NCBI RefSeq assembly: GCF_000024905.1
Contig: NC_013522.1
Span: forward strand, 496,001-560,000
Source: Thermanaerovibrio acidaminovorans DSM 6589
Lineage (GTDB): Bacteria; Synergistota; Synergistia; Synergistales; Synergistaceae
Length of the DNA stretch: 64,000 nt
Reading direction: 5' to 3'
Within the stretch, counting starts at the first letter, position 1. The number at the start of each line of letters is the position of its first letter. The position numbers and the translations under genes are program-made. A model generated the notes under the pieces. It was given only the letters and a program-made list of their open reading frames with translations, did no database searches and was not told the origin of the DNA. Shown here in pieces: positions 50,268 through 59,698 of this stretch.

Positions 50268-51605
50268 GTGGGAGAGGACAGGAAGGATAGGCGAGGCTAC
50301 AGGAGCTGGGATTTTCTTAAGGGACTGGGGGAGGATCACTTGGAGGGGGCCCTTGGCTTCATGTCCCGCTGCAAGACCGAGCGGGAGGCGGTGAGGCATC
50401 TGGCCTCCGCCCTTGCCCAGGCGGGCTTCGGCCAGGATGGCCAGGTGACCCAGCGGGGCACCTTCGTAAACCTTAAGGGTCGGGCCATCGGCGCCTACAG
50501 GCCCGGCAGGCGTCCCGCTCGGGAGGGGGTCAGGATCGTGGCATCTCACGGGGACTCCCCCAGGATAGATATAAAGCCCAAGCCCCTCTACGAGGACAAG
50601 GGGCTCCTCATGGGGGACTGCCACTACTACGGGGGCATAAAGCAGTACCAGTGGGTCAACGTGCCCCTGGAGCTGAGGGGAGAGGTGCACCTCAAGGACG
50701 GCACGGCGGTGGAGCTGGACGGATCCCAGTTCCGGCTAGTGATCCCCGATCTGGCCCCCCATCTGGACAGGAACATGGACGCCCGCAAGGCCAGCGAGAC
50801 CATAAAGGGGGAGGACCTGGACGTGATCCTGGGCCATCGTCCCGGGGATAGCGACGTCAAGGGGGCGGTGCTGGGGCTCCTCAAGGACCGTTACGGGTTC
50901 GGCGAGGAGGATCTGGTCTCCGCGGACCTGGCCCTGGTGCCTCAGGGGGACGCGTTTCTGGGGGGCGTGGACGGTTCGCTCCTCATATCCTACGGGCTGG
51001 ACGATAGGATCTGCACCTACACCTCCTTCGAGGCCTTCATGGGGGCCCGGGACCTGGAGCAGGGGGCGGTCTTCCTGTGCCTGGATCGGGAGGAGATAGG
51101 TAGCGAGGGGGTAGGGGGTGCCCAGGGGGCGCTGATCCGGCTCCTCCTTTCCTACGTCCTGGAGGCGGAGGGGGCCTCGGGGCCCTTCGATCTGGAAAGG
51201 GCCCTGGCGGCGTCGGAGGCCATAAGCGCCGACGTGACCGAGGCCTACAACCCCATGTACAAGGACGCCTTCGACCATAACCAGTTGCCGGTGGCGGGGG
51301 ACGGGCCCGCCATGATGAAGTTCACCGGCGTGAAGGGCAAGTACGACGCCAGCGAGAGCCGGGGGGAGTTCGTGGCCCGGGTCCGCGCCAGGCTGTACGG
51401 AGCCTCGGTGCCCTGGCAGGTGGGGAGCCTTGGCAAGGTGGGAACCGGTGGAGGCGGCACGGTGGCCAAGTACCTGGCCCGGTACGGCATGGACGTGCTG
51501 GACCTGGGGCCCGCAGTCATCTCCCTGCACGCCCCCTATGAGATAATGAGCGCCGCGGACGTGACCGCCACGGTGGCGGCCTACCGGGCGTTCTACGAGA
51601 GGTGA
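50268..51605 (+). CDS. Aspartyl aminopeptidase, M18 family
   Basis: A 445-residue cytosolic di-metal aminopeptidase. Metal and catalytic residues are in ASHGDSPRIDIKP (His, Asp), GLDDRIC (bridging Asp), CLDREEIGSEG (catalytic and metal Glu) and the C-terminal SLHAPYEIMSAADV (His). Length is typical. It releases N-terminal acidic or other residues from peptides. GTG start with GGAGGTG at 8 nt; a hairpin follows the gene. Confidence 0.93.
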   Translation: MGEDRKDRRGYRSWDFLKGLGEDHLEGALGFMSRCKTEREAVRHLASALAQAGFGQDGQVTQRGTFVNLKGRAIGAYRPGRRPAREGVRIVASHGDSPRIDIKPKPLYEDKGLLMGDCHYYGGIKQYQWVNVPLELRGEVHLKDGTAVELDGSQFRLVIPDLAPHLDRNMDARKASETIKGEDLDVILGHRPGDSDVKGAVLGLLKDRYGFGEEDLVSADLALVPQGDAFLGGVDGSLLISYGLDDRICTYTSFEAFMGARDLEQGAVFLCLDREEIGSEGVGGAQGALIRLLLSYVLEAEGASGPFDLERALAASEAISADVTEAYNPMYKDAFDHNQLPVAGDGPAMMKFTGVKGKYDASESRGEFVARVRARLYGASVPWQVGSLGKVGTGGGGTVAKYLARYGMDVLDLGPAVISLHAPYEIMSAADVTATVAAYRAFYER

Positions 51606-51611
51606 TCCGCC

Positions 51612-51636
51612 GGGGCGGACCGTCCAGGTCCGCCCC
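51612..51636 (+). terminator. Hairpin after the M18 aminopeptidase
   Basis: GGGGCGGACC and GGTCCGCCCC form a 10-bp perfect stem with a 5-nt loop, 6 nt after the stop. The T tract is weak (GATTCGG). Confidence 0.7.
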
Positions 51637-51693
51637 GATTCGGCCCATTGCTTATAAGGGGGGATTCGCATTACCGGTCTCATCCTGGCGTCC

Positions 51694-52491
51694 ATGCTCA
51701 TCCTGAAGGACGTTCAGCTCCACTACGAGGTCCACGGCTCCGAGGGGCCACCGTTGCTCATGATCGCCGGGCTCGCCTCCGACGTCTCCAGCTGGCAGTC
51801 GGTGTTGCCGGAGCTCTCCAAGCGCTTCCGGGTCATCCTGGTGGACAACCGGGGGGTGGGCAGATCCAAGCCGGAGGACCCGGAGATATCCATAGGCCTC
51901 ATGGCGGACGATTGCGCCGCCCTCATAGACCACCTGGGCTATGGACCGGTGCACGTGTTGGGCCACTCCATGGGGGGCATGGTGGCCATGGACCTGGCCA
52001 TCCGGCATCCCCAGAAGGCGAGGAGCCTGGTGCTGGCCGCCACCGGGGATCGGGTATCGGGGCGCAACGCCATGCTCTTCTCGGACCTGGCGGACCGGTA
52101 CGACCGAGGAGGGGACCTGTCGGACTTTTACCGGACCATCCTCTACTGGATCTTATCTCCTCCCTTCTTCGAGGACCGGGGGATGGTCGATGAGGCGGTG
52201 GACTACCTGTTGGCCTACCCGTATAAGCAGTCCCCCCGTTCATTCCGGGGACAGGTGGAGGCCATAACGTCCTTCCGGGGGCTGGACCTTGGGAGGATCC
52301 AGTGCCCCACCCTGGTTTTGGCGGGGGAGCGGGACCTGCTCTTCCCCCTGGAGGAGGCCAGGGATCTGGCCCGCCGGTTGAGGGGCGCCCAGATCCGGGT
52401 CCTGGCCGGGGCGGCCCACTCGGTCCACGAGGAGAGGCCCGCGGAGTTCGTGGCGGCAGTGGAGGGTTTCATCAAGGGGGTGGACAGGTGA
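51694..52491 (+). CDS. Alpha/beta hydrolase
   Basis: A 265-residue alpha/beta-fold hydrolase with a complete triad: nucleophile Ser in LGHSMGGMVA (about 91), Asp in LAGERDLLFP and His in GAAHSVHEERP. The oxyanion strand LLMIAGLASDVSSW and DNRGVGRS are typical. It may be an esterase or a lactone or peroxide-type hydrolase; sequence alone does not decide. It is coupled to the next gene by a GTGA overlap. Confidence 0.85.
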   Translation: MLILKDVQLHYEVHGSEGPPLLMIAGLASDVSSWQSVLPELSKRFRVILVDNRGVGRSKPEDPEISIGLMADDCAALIDHLGYGPVHVLGHSMGGMVAMDLAIRHPQKARSLVLAATGDRVSGRNAMLFSDLADRYDRGGDLSDFYRTILYWILSPPFFEDRGMVDEAVDYLLAYPYKQSPRSFRGQVEAITSFRGLDLGRIQCPTLVLAGERDLLFPLEEARDLARRLRGAQIRVLAGAAHSVHEERPAEFVAAVEGFIKGVDR

Positions 52492-53072
52492 ACATAAGGA
52501 AGTACATATACGTGGACTACGAGAACCTGCCGGGCGTCCAGCTGGAGAGCATAGACGACGCCAAGATCTTCATCTTTCTCGGGGAGAACCAGAAGAAGAT
52601 CCCAGCGGAGACCATAAAGAGGATCCAGCCCATGGGCGACCGGGTGGAGTGGATAACCATAAGCGGCGTGGGGCGCAACGCCTTGGATTTCCACATCGCC
52701 TACTACCTGGCCAGGAACCACAAGGACCCATCCGCCTGTCACTACATAGTCTCCATGGACGCGGGGTACGACCCGCTGATCAGACACGTGGCCACCTTCG
52801 GCCAGCGGGTCAAGCGGATAATAAGCCTGGAGGACATAAAGGAGAGGCCCGCCCTCCGAGAGGACCTGGTGCCCAAGTACGGCAAGGTGAAGGAGATCCT
52901 CAGGAAGCAGGACAAGTCCCGGCGGCCCAAGTCCAGGAAGACCCTGGCGTCCAGCATCGAGACCCTCTTCCAGGGGCAGGTAAGCAAGGAGGACGTGGAG
53001 CTAATGGTGGAGCACCTCTTCCGGGAGAGGTTCATGGAGGAGAAGAACCGGCGGATAACCTACCTTGACTGA
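52488..53072 (+). CDS. PIN/NYN-like nuclease-fold protein
   Basis: A 194-residue protein that opens with YIYVDYENLPGVQL, an acidic VDxEN start typical of NYN/PIN-like RNases. It continues with IFIFLGENQKKIP, GRNALDFHIAYYLA (conserved Asp) and CHYIVSMDAGYDPLIRHV (second acidic strand). A Lys/Arg-rich helical tail follows (about 130-194). It could be an RNase acting on structured RNA or a degenerate relative. GTG start overlaps the hydrolase stop by 4 nt. Confidence 0.7.
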   Translation: MNIRKYIYVDYENLPGVQLESIDDAKIFIFLGENQKKIPAETIKRIQPMGDRVEWITISGVGRNALDFHIAYYLARNHKDPSACHYIVSMDAGYDPLIRHVATFGQRVKRIISLEDIKERPALREDLVPKYGKVKEILRKQDKSRRPKSRKTLASSIETLFQGQVSKEDVELMVEHLFRERFMEEKNRRITYLD

Positions 53073-53096
53073 CGGGGTGGGGGAGGCCCCACCCCG
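53073..53096. terminator. Bidirectional hairpin between convergent genes
   Basis: CGGGGTGGGG and CCCCACCCCG form a 10-bp perfect stem with a 4-nt loop, directly after the PIN-like stop and 8 nt from the LemA stop. Confidence 0.75.
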
Positions 53097-53103
53097 CTCA
53101 GGC

Positions 53104-53658
53104 TCAGCTGAAGCTCACCCTGGGGGCGCTCCTCTCCGCCGGATCCTCCAGCTGGAAGAAGTCCCTCTTGCCGTAGCCCATCATCCGGGCCACCAGGAGG
53201 CTCGGGAATGCGTCCACCATGATGTTGTAGTCCCTGACGGTGCCGTTGTAGTACCGCCGGGCCAGCTGGATGTCGTTCTCCAGCTCCCCCAGCGTTCGCT
53301 GGAGCTCCGTGAAGTTCTCCGACGCCCGAAGCTGGGGATAAGCCTCTGCCACGGCGAAAAGGGTCCTCAGCGTCTGGGTAAGCCCGTTCTCCACCTGGGC
53401 CCGCTCGCTCACCGACGAGGCGGACGTGAGTTGGTTGCGCAGCCGGGCCACCTCTTCGAAGATCTCCCGCTCGTGGGCCGCGTAGCCCTTGACGGTCTCC
53501 ACCAGGTTGCCCACCAGGTCCCATCGCCTCTTGAGCTGCACGTCCACCCCGCTCCAGGCCTCGTCCACCATGTTCCTCAGTTTGACGAAGCGGTTGTATA
53601 TTCCCAGGAACCACAGGAGCAGAACCCCTAAAACCCCCAATGCGATCAGAAGGACCAT
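53104..53658 (-). CDS. lemA: LemA family protein
   Basis: A 184-residue protein with an N-terminal membrane helix (VLLIALGVLGVLLLWFLGIYN) and a four-helix LemA domain: NRFVKLRNMVDEAWSGVDVQLKRRWDLVGNLVETVKGY, FAVAEAYPQLRASENF and a C-terminal ARRYYNGTVRDYN. LemA proteins often pair with DUF2207 or TPM-type membrane proteins, as here. The function is unknown, perhaps membrane stress. GAGGAGGT lies 5 nt before the ATG; 38 nt separate it from the DUF2207 gene. Confidence 0.92.
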   Translation of the reverse strand: MVLLIALGVLGVLLLWFLGIYNRFVKLRNMVDEAWSGVDVQLKRRWDLVGNLVETVKGYAAHEREIFEEVARLRNQLTSASSVSERAQVENGLTQTLRTLFAVAEAYPQLRASENFTELQRTLGELENDIQLARRYYNGTVRDYNIMVDAFPSLLVARMMGYGKRDFFQLEDPAERSAPRVSFS

Positions 53659-53696
53659 GTCCAACCTCCTCTCCAGTATCCTTGATCCTTTATCTC

Positions 53697-55616
53697 CTAC
53701 CATCCACCCCCGCCGCCGCCACCTCCCCCTCCGCCGGATGAGCCCCCACCCCCGAAGCCCGAGGACGACCCAGGCGGGGTGGAGGCGGATGCGATGGAGG
53801 ACGCCAGGCCACTGGACAGGGACTCCCCGAAGTCCCTGCCCAGGTCCATCAGGTTCCCATGATACCAGAGGGGAACGTAGGCGTGGGATACCTCACCCCT
53901 GCTGGCCGCCTCCTGGGCCATCTGGGAGAACCTCTCGGACCAGCGGTTCTCCACGTCCAGCGCCATGGCGTAGGGAAGGTACGACTCGAAGGTCTGAAGG
54001 CTCATCTCCGGCGGGTTGAGCCGATCCAGCCGGTCCTTCTCGGTTATGGCCAGGAACATCTTGAACCCCTCCAGCTCGTCCATCAGCCTTCGTCCCTCCC
54101 GGGTGGGGGCCTTCATCAGCCCCTTGAAGACCCCGCACAGGGTCCCAAGGAGGATGATCTGCCCGGTGGGTACCGGCCCGAGCACCGATTGCAGGATGTA
54201 GATGCCGAAGAGCTCCCCTGCAAGGAATGGGAGGAAGAATAACGTCAGGAACAGGGCCTTGAAAAAGGACCTGAAGGACCGGTAGCTGCGGAAGCCCCTC
54301 CAGGCGCCGATCACGTTCATACCCAGCACCATGATCCCCACGGTCCAGCCGGTTAGCCAGAGTCCCATGAAGAGCCCAAGCCCCTCCTGGACGTCCAGGG
54401 CGCTCGCCATGATGGCTCCCACGGACAGAAGGCTGAGCAGGACCCCCCCTAGCCAGGGAAGGGTGTTGGACCTGTAATAGGTACCCTCCAGCTGGTCCTC
54501 CGCCAGACCCTTCAGGGCGGTTAGGGCGTTCCTGAGCCGCTGGTGCTCCCCCTGAACCAGGGATATCTCCTTGGTCCCCATGGTGAAGAGGTTGGCCAGC
54601 ACCACCGCCAGTTCCCTGGGCAGGCTCCTCATGTCCTCCGCCTTTAGGGTTATCAGGTAGTTCCTGCCCGCCCGGTCGATGGTCACGAACCCCTTGACCG
54701 CCGCGTCCACGATGGCACAGGCCAGACACTTGTGATCGAACCCCATCCGTATCAGGGCCCTGGCCATTGGAGGGGAGAGCCCCTCCGGGGGGTAGAAGCG
54801 GGGGATTACGGTCCCCCTTTCCGGATCCCTGCCCACCCGGTACCAGGTGATGAAGAGGAAACCCACCGCCAGGGCCCCTAGGGCGTAGCTCAAGGCCCGC
54901 CAGAGCCGGGCGGTGAGCCCAAGGACCTTAGGGGGCACGTTGCGGACGATCCCCTTGGGAAATGCGGCCGCCACCGTGAGCCCCTCGTAGGGGCCCAGGG
55001 GCTTGGTGGTCCAGAAGAGGGCGCTACCGTCGTCGTCAATCTTGAACTTGGCGTCCCTGCCGGTGCTCCCCATGGGGCCAGTGAAGGCGTCCAGCTTGGT
55101 GAAGTGGCCTCCCTTGGGCAGGTATATCCTGCAGGCGGCGGAGGCTATGGGGAGGGCCCAGCCGTTGCCAGTCACGTTCCAGTAGATCTCGTCGTGCCGA
55201 TCGAAGAAGCCCACCTGCCTTGCGGTCCTGTAGGTCACGTCGTAGCGGTACCGTCCCGGCGGCAGGATCACGTCCTTGGACCCTATGTAGACCCTCACGC
55301 CGTTGCTGACCCCCTCGGTGTGCCAGGCCTCCGGCTTGCCGTCCCGGAACACCCTCTCCACCTTGAAGGGGACCCGAACGGTCCTGCCCTCCCGATCCCG
55401 GTAGGTGGTGGGGAAGTCCCTGTATATGCCGCGCCTTATCAGGTTTCCCTCCGCCCGGACCACGATGGTCTCCGTGACGGTCAGCTCCCCCTTCTCGGAT
55501 ATCCTGACAAGGCTGCCGAAGCTCAGTATGGCCTCCGACGCCACCGCCATGGACCCAAAACCCAGAACTGCCGCCAGGGCCAACCCCAGGATCATCGCTC
55601 CGAAGGATCTCCTCAT
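53697..55616 (-). CDS. DUF2207 domain-containing membrane protein
   Basis: A 639-residue protein: signal peptide (MILGLALAAVLGFG), an extracytoplasmic DUF2207 beta domain (VTETIVVRAEGNLIRRGIYRDFPT, YRYDVTYRTARQVGF, DEIYWNVTGNGW), a membrane helix around 240, a cytoplasmic winged-helix-like region and two further helix groups, ending in a Gly/Ser-rich tail with eleven consecutive Gly before the final Trp. This domain order and tail are typical of the family found beside lemA. Transcription probably runs from the divergent region at 55617-55744. Confidence 0.9.
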   Translation of the reverse strand: MRRSFGAMILGLALAAVLGFGSMAVASEAILSFGSLVRISEKGELTVTETIVVRAEGNLIRRGIYRDFPTTYRDREGRTVRVPFKVERVFRDGKPEAWHTEGVSNGVRVYIGSKDVILPPGRYRYDVTYRTARQVGFFDRHDEIYWNVTGNGWALPIASAACRIYLPKGGHFTKLDAFTGPMGSTGRDAKFKIDDDGSALFWTTKPLGPYEGLTVAAAFPKGIVRNVPPKVLGLTARLWRALSYALGALAVGFLFITWYRVGRDPERGTVIPRFYPPEGLSPPMARALIRMGFDHKCLACAIVDAAVKGFVTIDRAGRNYLITLKAEDMRSLPRELAVVLANLFTMGTKEISLVQGEHQRLRNALTALKGLAEDQLEGTYYRSNTLPWLGGVLLSLLSVGAIMASALDVQEGLGLFMGLWLTGWTVGIMVLGMNVIGAWRGFRSYRSFRSFFKALFLTLFFLPFLAGELFGIYILQSVLGPVPTGQIILLGTLCGVFKGLMKAPTREGRRLMDELEGFKMFLAITEKDRLDRLNPPEMSLQTFESYLPYAMALDVENRWSERFSQMAQEAASRGEVSHAYVPLWYHGNLMDLGRDFGESLSSGLASSIASASTPPGSSSGFGGGGSSGGGGGGGGGGGW

Positions 55617-55663
55617 CCAATCACCCCCCACGGGGCCAGGACCCCGCGTTTCGAGCCTTCATT

Positions 55664-55691
55664 ATATCGCCACTACGCAATGTGGCGATAT
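55664..55691. promoter_or_regulatory. Candidate LacI-family operator
   Basis: ATATCGCCAC and GTGGCGATAT form a perfect 10-bp inverted repeat with an 8-nt centre in the divergent region between DUF2207 and the lacI-type gene. It abuts a TATAAT on the minus strand (55663-55668), and a TATAAT on the plus strand lies at about 55704. Binding by the adjacent regulator is likely. Confidence 0.6.
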
Positions 55692-55744
55692 GGATTCTTG
55701 AAATATAATCCAGGGGAAGCGATCGATTTAGGGGGGTGTTCTTC

Positions 55745-56518
55745 TTGGCCACCATGAAGGACGTGGCGGCCCTGGCGGGGGTGGACAAGGGGACCGTCAG
55801 CCGGGTGCTGAACGGGGATCCGAGGATATCCGCCGCCACAGCCGAGAGGGTGTGGGAGGCGGTGAGGGCCCTCAACTATAGGCCCGACAAGGTGGCCAGC
55901 GGGCTATCCCGAGGCACCAGCGGGCTCGTGGCGCTGGTGCTGGCCAACGCTTCCGCCTGGTGGGTGGGGCCTCTCCTGGAGGGGATGGCCCGGTCTTTGG
56001 GATTGAAGGGCAGGGGGATCCTGGTATTGGGACAGGGCTGGTTTCGGTCGATCCCGGAGGAGCTGGCATCCCGCCGGGTGGACGGGGCGGTTTGGATGGG
56101 TCCCGTGGAGGGGGAGGTGGAGGTGTCGTTCCCGTTGGTGTGCTGGGGGCTGGATGTGGGGCCCCACTCGGTGGGTTTCTCGCTGGACCGGCTCCAAGGA
56201 TCCATCCTGGAGGCGGTGGGCCCCTTCCGCTACGTGGGTTACGGCTGGAGCCCCTTCTCCCAGCTGGAGGGGGCGGCGGACCCCTCCGCCTCGGCGGCGG
56301 TGGTGGACCTGGCGTCCGGACCGTTTCCGCCGGGGCAGGTCCTGGGGGGAGATGTGGTCCTCTGCGGCCCCCCGCCGGGGGTGCGGGGGAGGCTGTGGGT
56401 TCCCTTCAGCCCCATGGAGGTGGGGACCGCGTTGGGCCGGACGCTTCTCCTGGCAAGCAGGGCTAGCGCCCGGCCCCTCCGGGTGAGGCTGGAGGCGAGG
56501 CTGGAGGCTCAAGGCTAG
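55745..56518 (+). CDS. LacI-family transcriptional regulator, short form
   Basis: A 257-residue regulator with a full LacI helix-turn-helix and hinge (TMKDVAALAGVDKGTVSRVLNG, NYRPDKVASGLSRG). The effector domain is about 195 residues, 70-80 shorter than usual and rich in Gly/Pro, so the ligand may differ from the typical sugars. TTG start with GGGGGGTG at 6 nt. It lies divergent from DUF2207-lemA across a palindrome, which suggests control of those genes and of itself. Confidence 0.82.
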   Translation: MATMKDVAALAGVDKGTVSRVLNGDPRISAATAERVWEAVRALNYRPDKVASGLSRGTSGLVALVLANASAWWVGPLLEGMARSLGLKGRGILVLGQGWFRSIPEELASRRVDGAVWMGPVEGEVEVSFPLVCWGLDVGPHSVGFSLDRLQGSILEAVGPFRYVGYGWSPFSQLEGAADPSASAAVVDLASGPFPPGQVLGGDVVLCGPPPGVRGRLWVPFSPMEVGTALGRTLLLASRASARPLRVRLEARLEAQG

Positions 56519-56527
56519 GCCCCGGGC

Positions 56528-57895
56528 CTACTTCATCCTCTGGTTTATCTCCGTCAGTGTGACCCGGGTCAGCTCCGATCGGGGCAGAAGCTTAAGGATC
56601 TCCCAGCCTATGTCCAGCGACTCGGATATGTCCCGGTCCTCCTCCTGTCCCTGGCGAAGGAACCTCTCCTCGAAGGCGGTGCCGAAGGTTAGGGACTGCT
56701 TGTCCGCCGGGGAGAGCTCCTCCTCCCCAACCACCGACGCCAGGGCCCTCACGTCCTGGACCCGGCTGTAGGATGCGAAGAGCTGGCTCGCCAGGTTTGG
56801 GTGGTCCTCCCGGGTGTACCCCTTGCCTATGCCGTCCTTCATCAGCCTGGACAGGCTGGTCAGCACGTCTATGGGGGGGTATATGCCCTTGGAGTTAAGC
56901 TCCCGGGAGAGCACTATCTGTCCCTCGGTTATGAAGCCCGTTAGGTCCGGGATCGGGTGGGTGATGTCGTCATTGGGCATGGTAAGGATGGGCAGCTGGG
57001 TAACGCTGCCGGGCCTGTCCTTGAGCACCCCCGCCCGCTCGTAGAGGCTCGCCAGGTCGCTGTAGAGGTACGAGGGGTACCCCTTTCGGCTGGGAACCTC
57101 CCCGGCGGCCACCCCTAGCTCCCTCAGGGCCTCGCAGTAGTTGGTCATGTCGGTTATTATCACCAGCACGTGCATCCCCAGCTCGAAGGCCAGGTACTCT
57201 GCGGTGGTCAGCGCCATCCTGGGGGTGGCTATCCGTTCGATGACCGGATCGTCCGCCAGGTTGAGGAACGTAACCATGTTGGCGTTTCTGCCCCGCTGGG
57301 ACAGCTCCCTCATGAAGAAGGCCGCGTCGTCGTGCTTTATGCCTATGCCGGCGAAGCACACCGCGAAGCTCTCGTCCCCCACAATCCTGGACTGGGTTGC
57401 TATCTGGACCGCCAGACGGTTGTGGGGGAGCCCGTTGCCGGAGAAGATGGGCAGCTTCTGGCCCCTTATCAGGGTCGTCAGGGTGTCTATGGCGGATATG
57501 CCGGTGTGGATGAAGTTCCTGGGGTACCTCCGGGCCACCGGGTTGAGGGGGAGGCCGTTGACCGACACCCTCTTCCCGCCGTACACGGGTCCGCAGCCGT
57601 CTATGGGCTCCCCGATGCCGTTGAAGGTCCTCCCCAGCACCTGTCTTGACAGGGGCATCTCCAGGGGTCGCTTGAGGAACCGGACCGACGTGGAGGAGGG
57701 GACCAGGTCCTGGGTGCCCTCGAAGACCTGTACCGTGATGGCCTTCTGGCTCACCAGCACCACCCGGCCGCGCCTGGTGGACCCGTCCGCCCCAGTCACC
57801 TCCACCAGCTCCCCGTAGCCAACCCCCGGCACCGGGTCCATGAAAATGAACGGGCCGGTTATCCGGTTCAGACCCTTGAATTCAGCGGTAGCCAA
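56528..57895 (-). CDS. ntpB: V-type ATPase subunit B
   Basis: A 455-residue regulatory subunit of the V1 hexamer. It has the beta-barrel start, [48 protein letters not shown] and [32 protein letters not shown], and no intact Walker A, as expected for B. TTG start with GGGAGGTG at 7 nt. It is the last gene of the operon; the usual subunit D gene does not follow. Confidence 0.96.
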   Translation of the reverse strand: MATAEFKGLNRITGPFIFMDPVPGVGYGELVEVTGADGSTRRGRVVLVSQKAITVQVFEGTQDLVPSSTSVRFLKRPLEMPLSRQVLGRTFNGIGEPIDGCGPVYGGKRVSVNGLPLNPVARRYPRNFIHTGISAIDTLTTLIRGQKLPIFSGNGLPHNRLAVQIATQSRIVGDESFAVCFAGIGIKHDDAAFFMRELSQRGRNANMVTFLNLADDPVIERIATPRMALTTAEYLAFELGMHVLVIITDMTNYCEALRELGVAAGEVPSRKGYPSYLYSDLASLYERAGVLKDRPGSVTQLPILTMPNDDITHPIPDLTGFITEGQIVLSRELNSKGIYPPIDVLTSLSRLMKDGIGKGYTREDHPNLASQLFASYSRVQDVRALASVVGEEELSPADKQSLTFGTAFEERFLRQGQEEDRDISESLDIGWEILKLLPRSELTRVTLTEINQRMK

Positions 57896-57901
57896 GGTCC
57901 G

Positions 57902-59686
57902 TCACCTCCCCGTGGAGGCGGCGGTCCGCTCCCGGGCCACCCGCTCGATGTGGGCGTCCAGCCGCCGTTTGTGATCGTCGAAGGCCCTTATGTCGTCGGC
58001 GGGCAGCTCCCGCAGGTGCGCCATGGCCTCCACCGACTCGTGCCCCTTGATGAGCGACAGGGGGACTCCCTTCTTTATGAGCCCCTCGCATCGGTCGTGG
58101 AAGTATATGATCCTGTCCAGGATGGCGAAGCCCTTTGAGGGTGGTGAGTAGGCGTCGGGCCCGAAGGCGCTCTGCTGGAGGTAGCCGTTCTTTATCAGGA
58201 AGGCGGTGAAGGCCACCAGCTTCTGCTCGTCGGGGAGCACGTCCTCTCCAACCAGCCTTATTATCTGCTGGATCTTGTTATCCTCCGCCAGGATCTGGCT
58301 GGCCCGGGTCCTCAGGTCCTTCCACCGGGGGTCCACCTGGGCGGCGAACCAGTCCTCCACTTCCCGGGCGTACTCGCTGTAGGAGTCCAGCCACGAGATG
58401 GCGGGGAAGTGCCTGGCGTTGGCCAGGGACTTGTCCAACCCCCAGAAGCACCGGATGTACCTCTTGGTGTGCCGGGTCACCGGCTCGGTGAAGTCCCCCC
58501 CGGGGGGTGACACCGCCCCTATGATGGTTACGCTCCCGGTCTCGCCCCCCAGGGTTATGACCCGCCCGGCCCGTTCGTAGAACTCCGCCAGGCGGCTCGG
58601 CAGGTAGGCGGGGAACCCCTCCTCGGCGGGGATCTCCTCCAGTCGGCCGGATATCTCCCTCAGCGCCTCCGCCCACCGGCTGGTGGAGTCCGCCATGAGG
58701 GCCACGTGGTAGCCCATGTCCCGGAAGTACTCCGCTATGGTTATGCCGGTGTATATGGAGGCCTCCCGGGCCGCCACCGGCATGTTGGACGTGTTGGCGA
58801 TCAGGATGGTCCTCTCCATCAGGGGCCTACCGGATCTGGGGTCCTCCAGGACCGGGAACTCCTCCAGCACGTCGGTCATCTCGTTTCCCCGCTCGCCGCA
58901 GCCGATGTACACCACCACCTGGGCCTCGCTCCACTTGGCCAGCTGATGTTGGGTCACCGTCTTGCCGGTGCCGAAGCCGCCGGGGATAGCGGCGGTACCC
59001 CCCTTGGCGATGGGGAATAGGCCATCGATGACCCGCTGTCCGGTCACAAGGGGCTCGTTTGGAAGCAGCCGCTCCCGGTATGGCCTGGGCATCCTGACAG
59101 GCCAGCTCTGTGCCAGGTGGACGGGGGTCACCCTTCCGGACCCGTCCGCCACCTTCACCACCCAGTCACGGGTGCGCAGGCTGCCCGAGGGCTGGACCTC
59201 CACCACCTCCCCCTCAACGCCGGGGGGCACCATGATCCGGTGGACCATGAGGGGCGTCTCCTGCACCTCCGCCACCACGGTCCCAGGGGAGACCATCTGT
59301 CCCCTCCGGGCGGTAACGGTCACGTCCCACCGGGCGTCCAGGTCCAGCTGTTCCACCTGGGCCCCGGGGGTTATGTATATCCCCTGGCTCTCCATCAGCC
59401 TCTCCAGGGGACGGCCGATGCCATCGAAGAAGCCCCCGATGAGCCCCGGCCCCAGGGTTATCGACAGGGACCTACCGGTACCCCGGATGGGCTCTCCAAC
59501 CTTCAGCCCCTGGGTATCGTCGTAAACCTGGATAAGGGCCTCGTCGTCTTCCAGCCTTATGACCTCCCCCAGGAGCCCCAGGGATCCTATGTGGACCATC
59601 TCCCTCATCCCGAAGCTTCCCATGGAGGAGCCCCTTATGACCGGTCCGTTGACCATGGTCACGAACCCCATCTTGAGTTCTGACAA
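57902..59686 (-). CDS. ntpA: V-type ATPase catalytic subunit A
   Basis: A 594-residue catalytic subunit. Walker A GGFGTGKTV (about 230-238), YIGCGERGNEM with the arginine/glutamate region, the 'non-homologous' insertion at about 115-190, MADSTSRWAEALREISGRLEEIPAEEGFPAYL and GAVSPPGGDFTEPVT are present. Together with B it forms the rotary headpiece that hydrolyses or makes ATP. The TTG start is preceded by GGGG. 6 nt separate it from B. Confidence 0.97.
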   Translation of the reverse strand: MSELKMGFVTMVNGPVIRGSSMGSFGMREMVHIGSLGLLGEVIRLEDDEALIQVYDDTQGLKVGEPIRGTGRSLSITLGPGLIGGFFDGIGRPLERLMESQGIYITPGAQVEQLDLDARWDVTVTARRGQMVSPGTVVAEVQETPLMVHRIMVPPGVEGEVVEVQPSGSLRTRDWVVKVADGSGRVTPVHLAQSWPVRMPRPYRERLLPNEPLVTGQRVIDGLFPIAKGGTAAIPGGFGTGKTVTQHQLAKWSEAQVVVYIGCGERGNEMTDVLEEFPVLEDPRSGRPLMERTILIANTSNMPVAAREASIYTGITIAEYFRDMGYHVALMADSTSRWAEALREISGRLEEIPAEEGFPAYLPSRLAEFYERAGRVITLGGETGSVTIIGAVSPPGGDFTEPVTRHTKRYIRCFWGLDKSLANARHFPAISWLDSYSEYAREVEDWFAAQVDPRWKDLRTRASQILAEDNKIQQIIRLVGEDVLPDEQKLVAFTAFLIKNGYLQQSAFGPDAYSPPSKGFAILDRIIYFHDRCEGLIKKGVPLSLIKGHESVEAMAHLRELPADDIRAFDDHKRRLDAHIERVARERTAASTGR

Positions 59687-59698
59687 ATCGCTTCCCCC

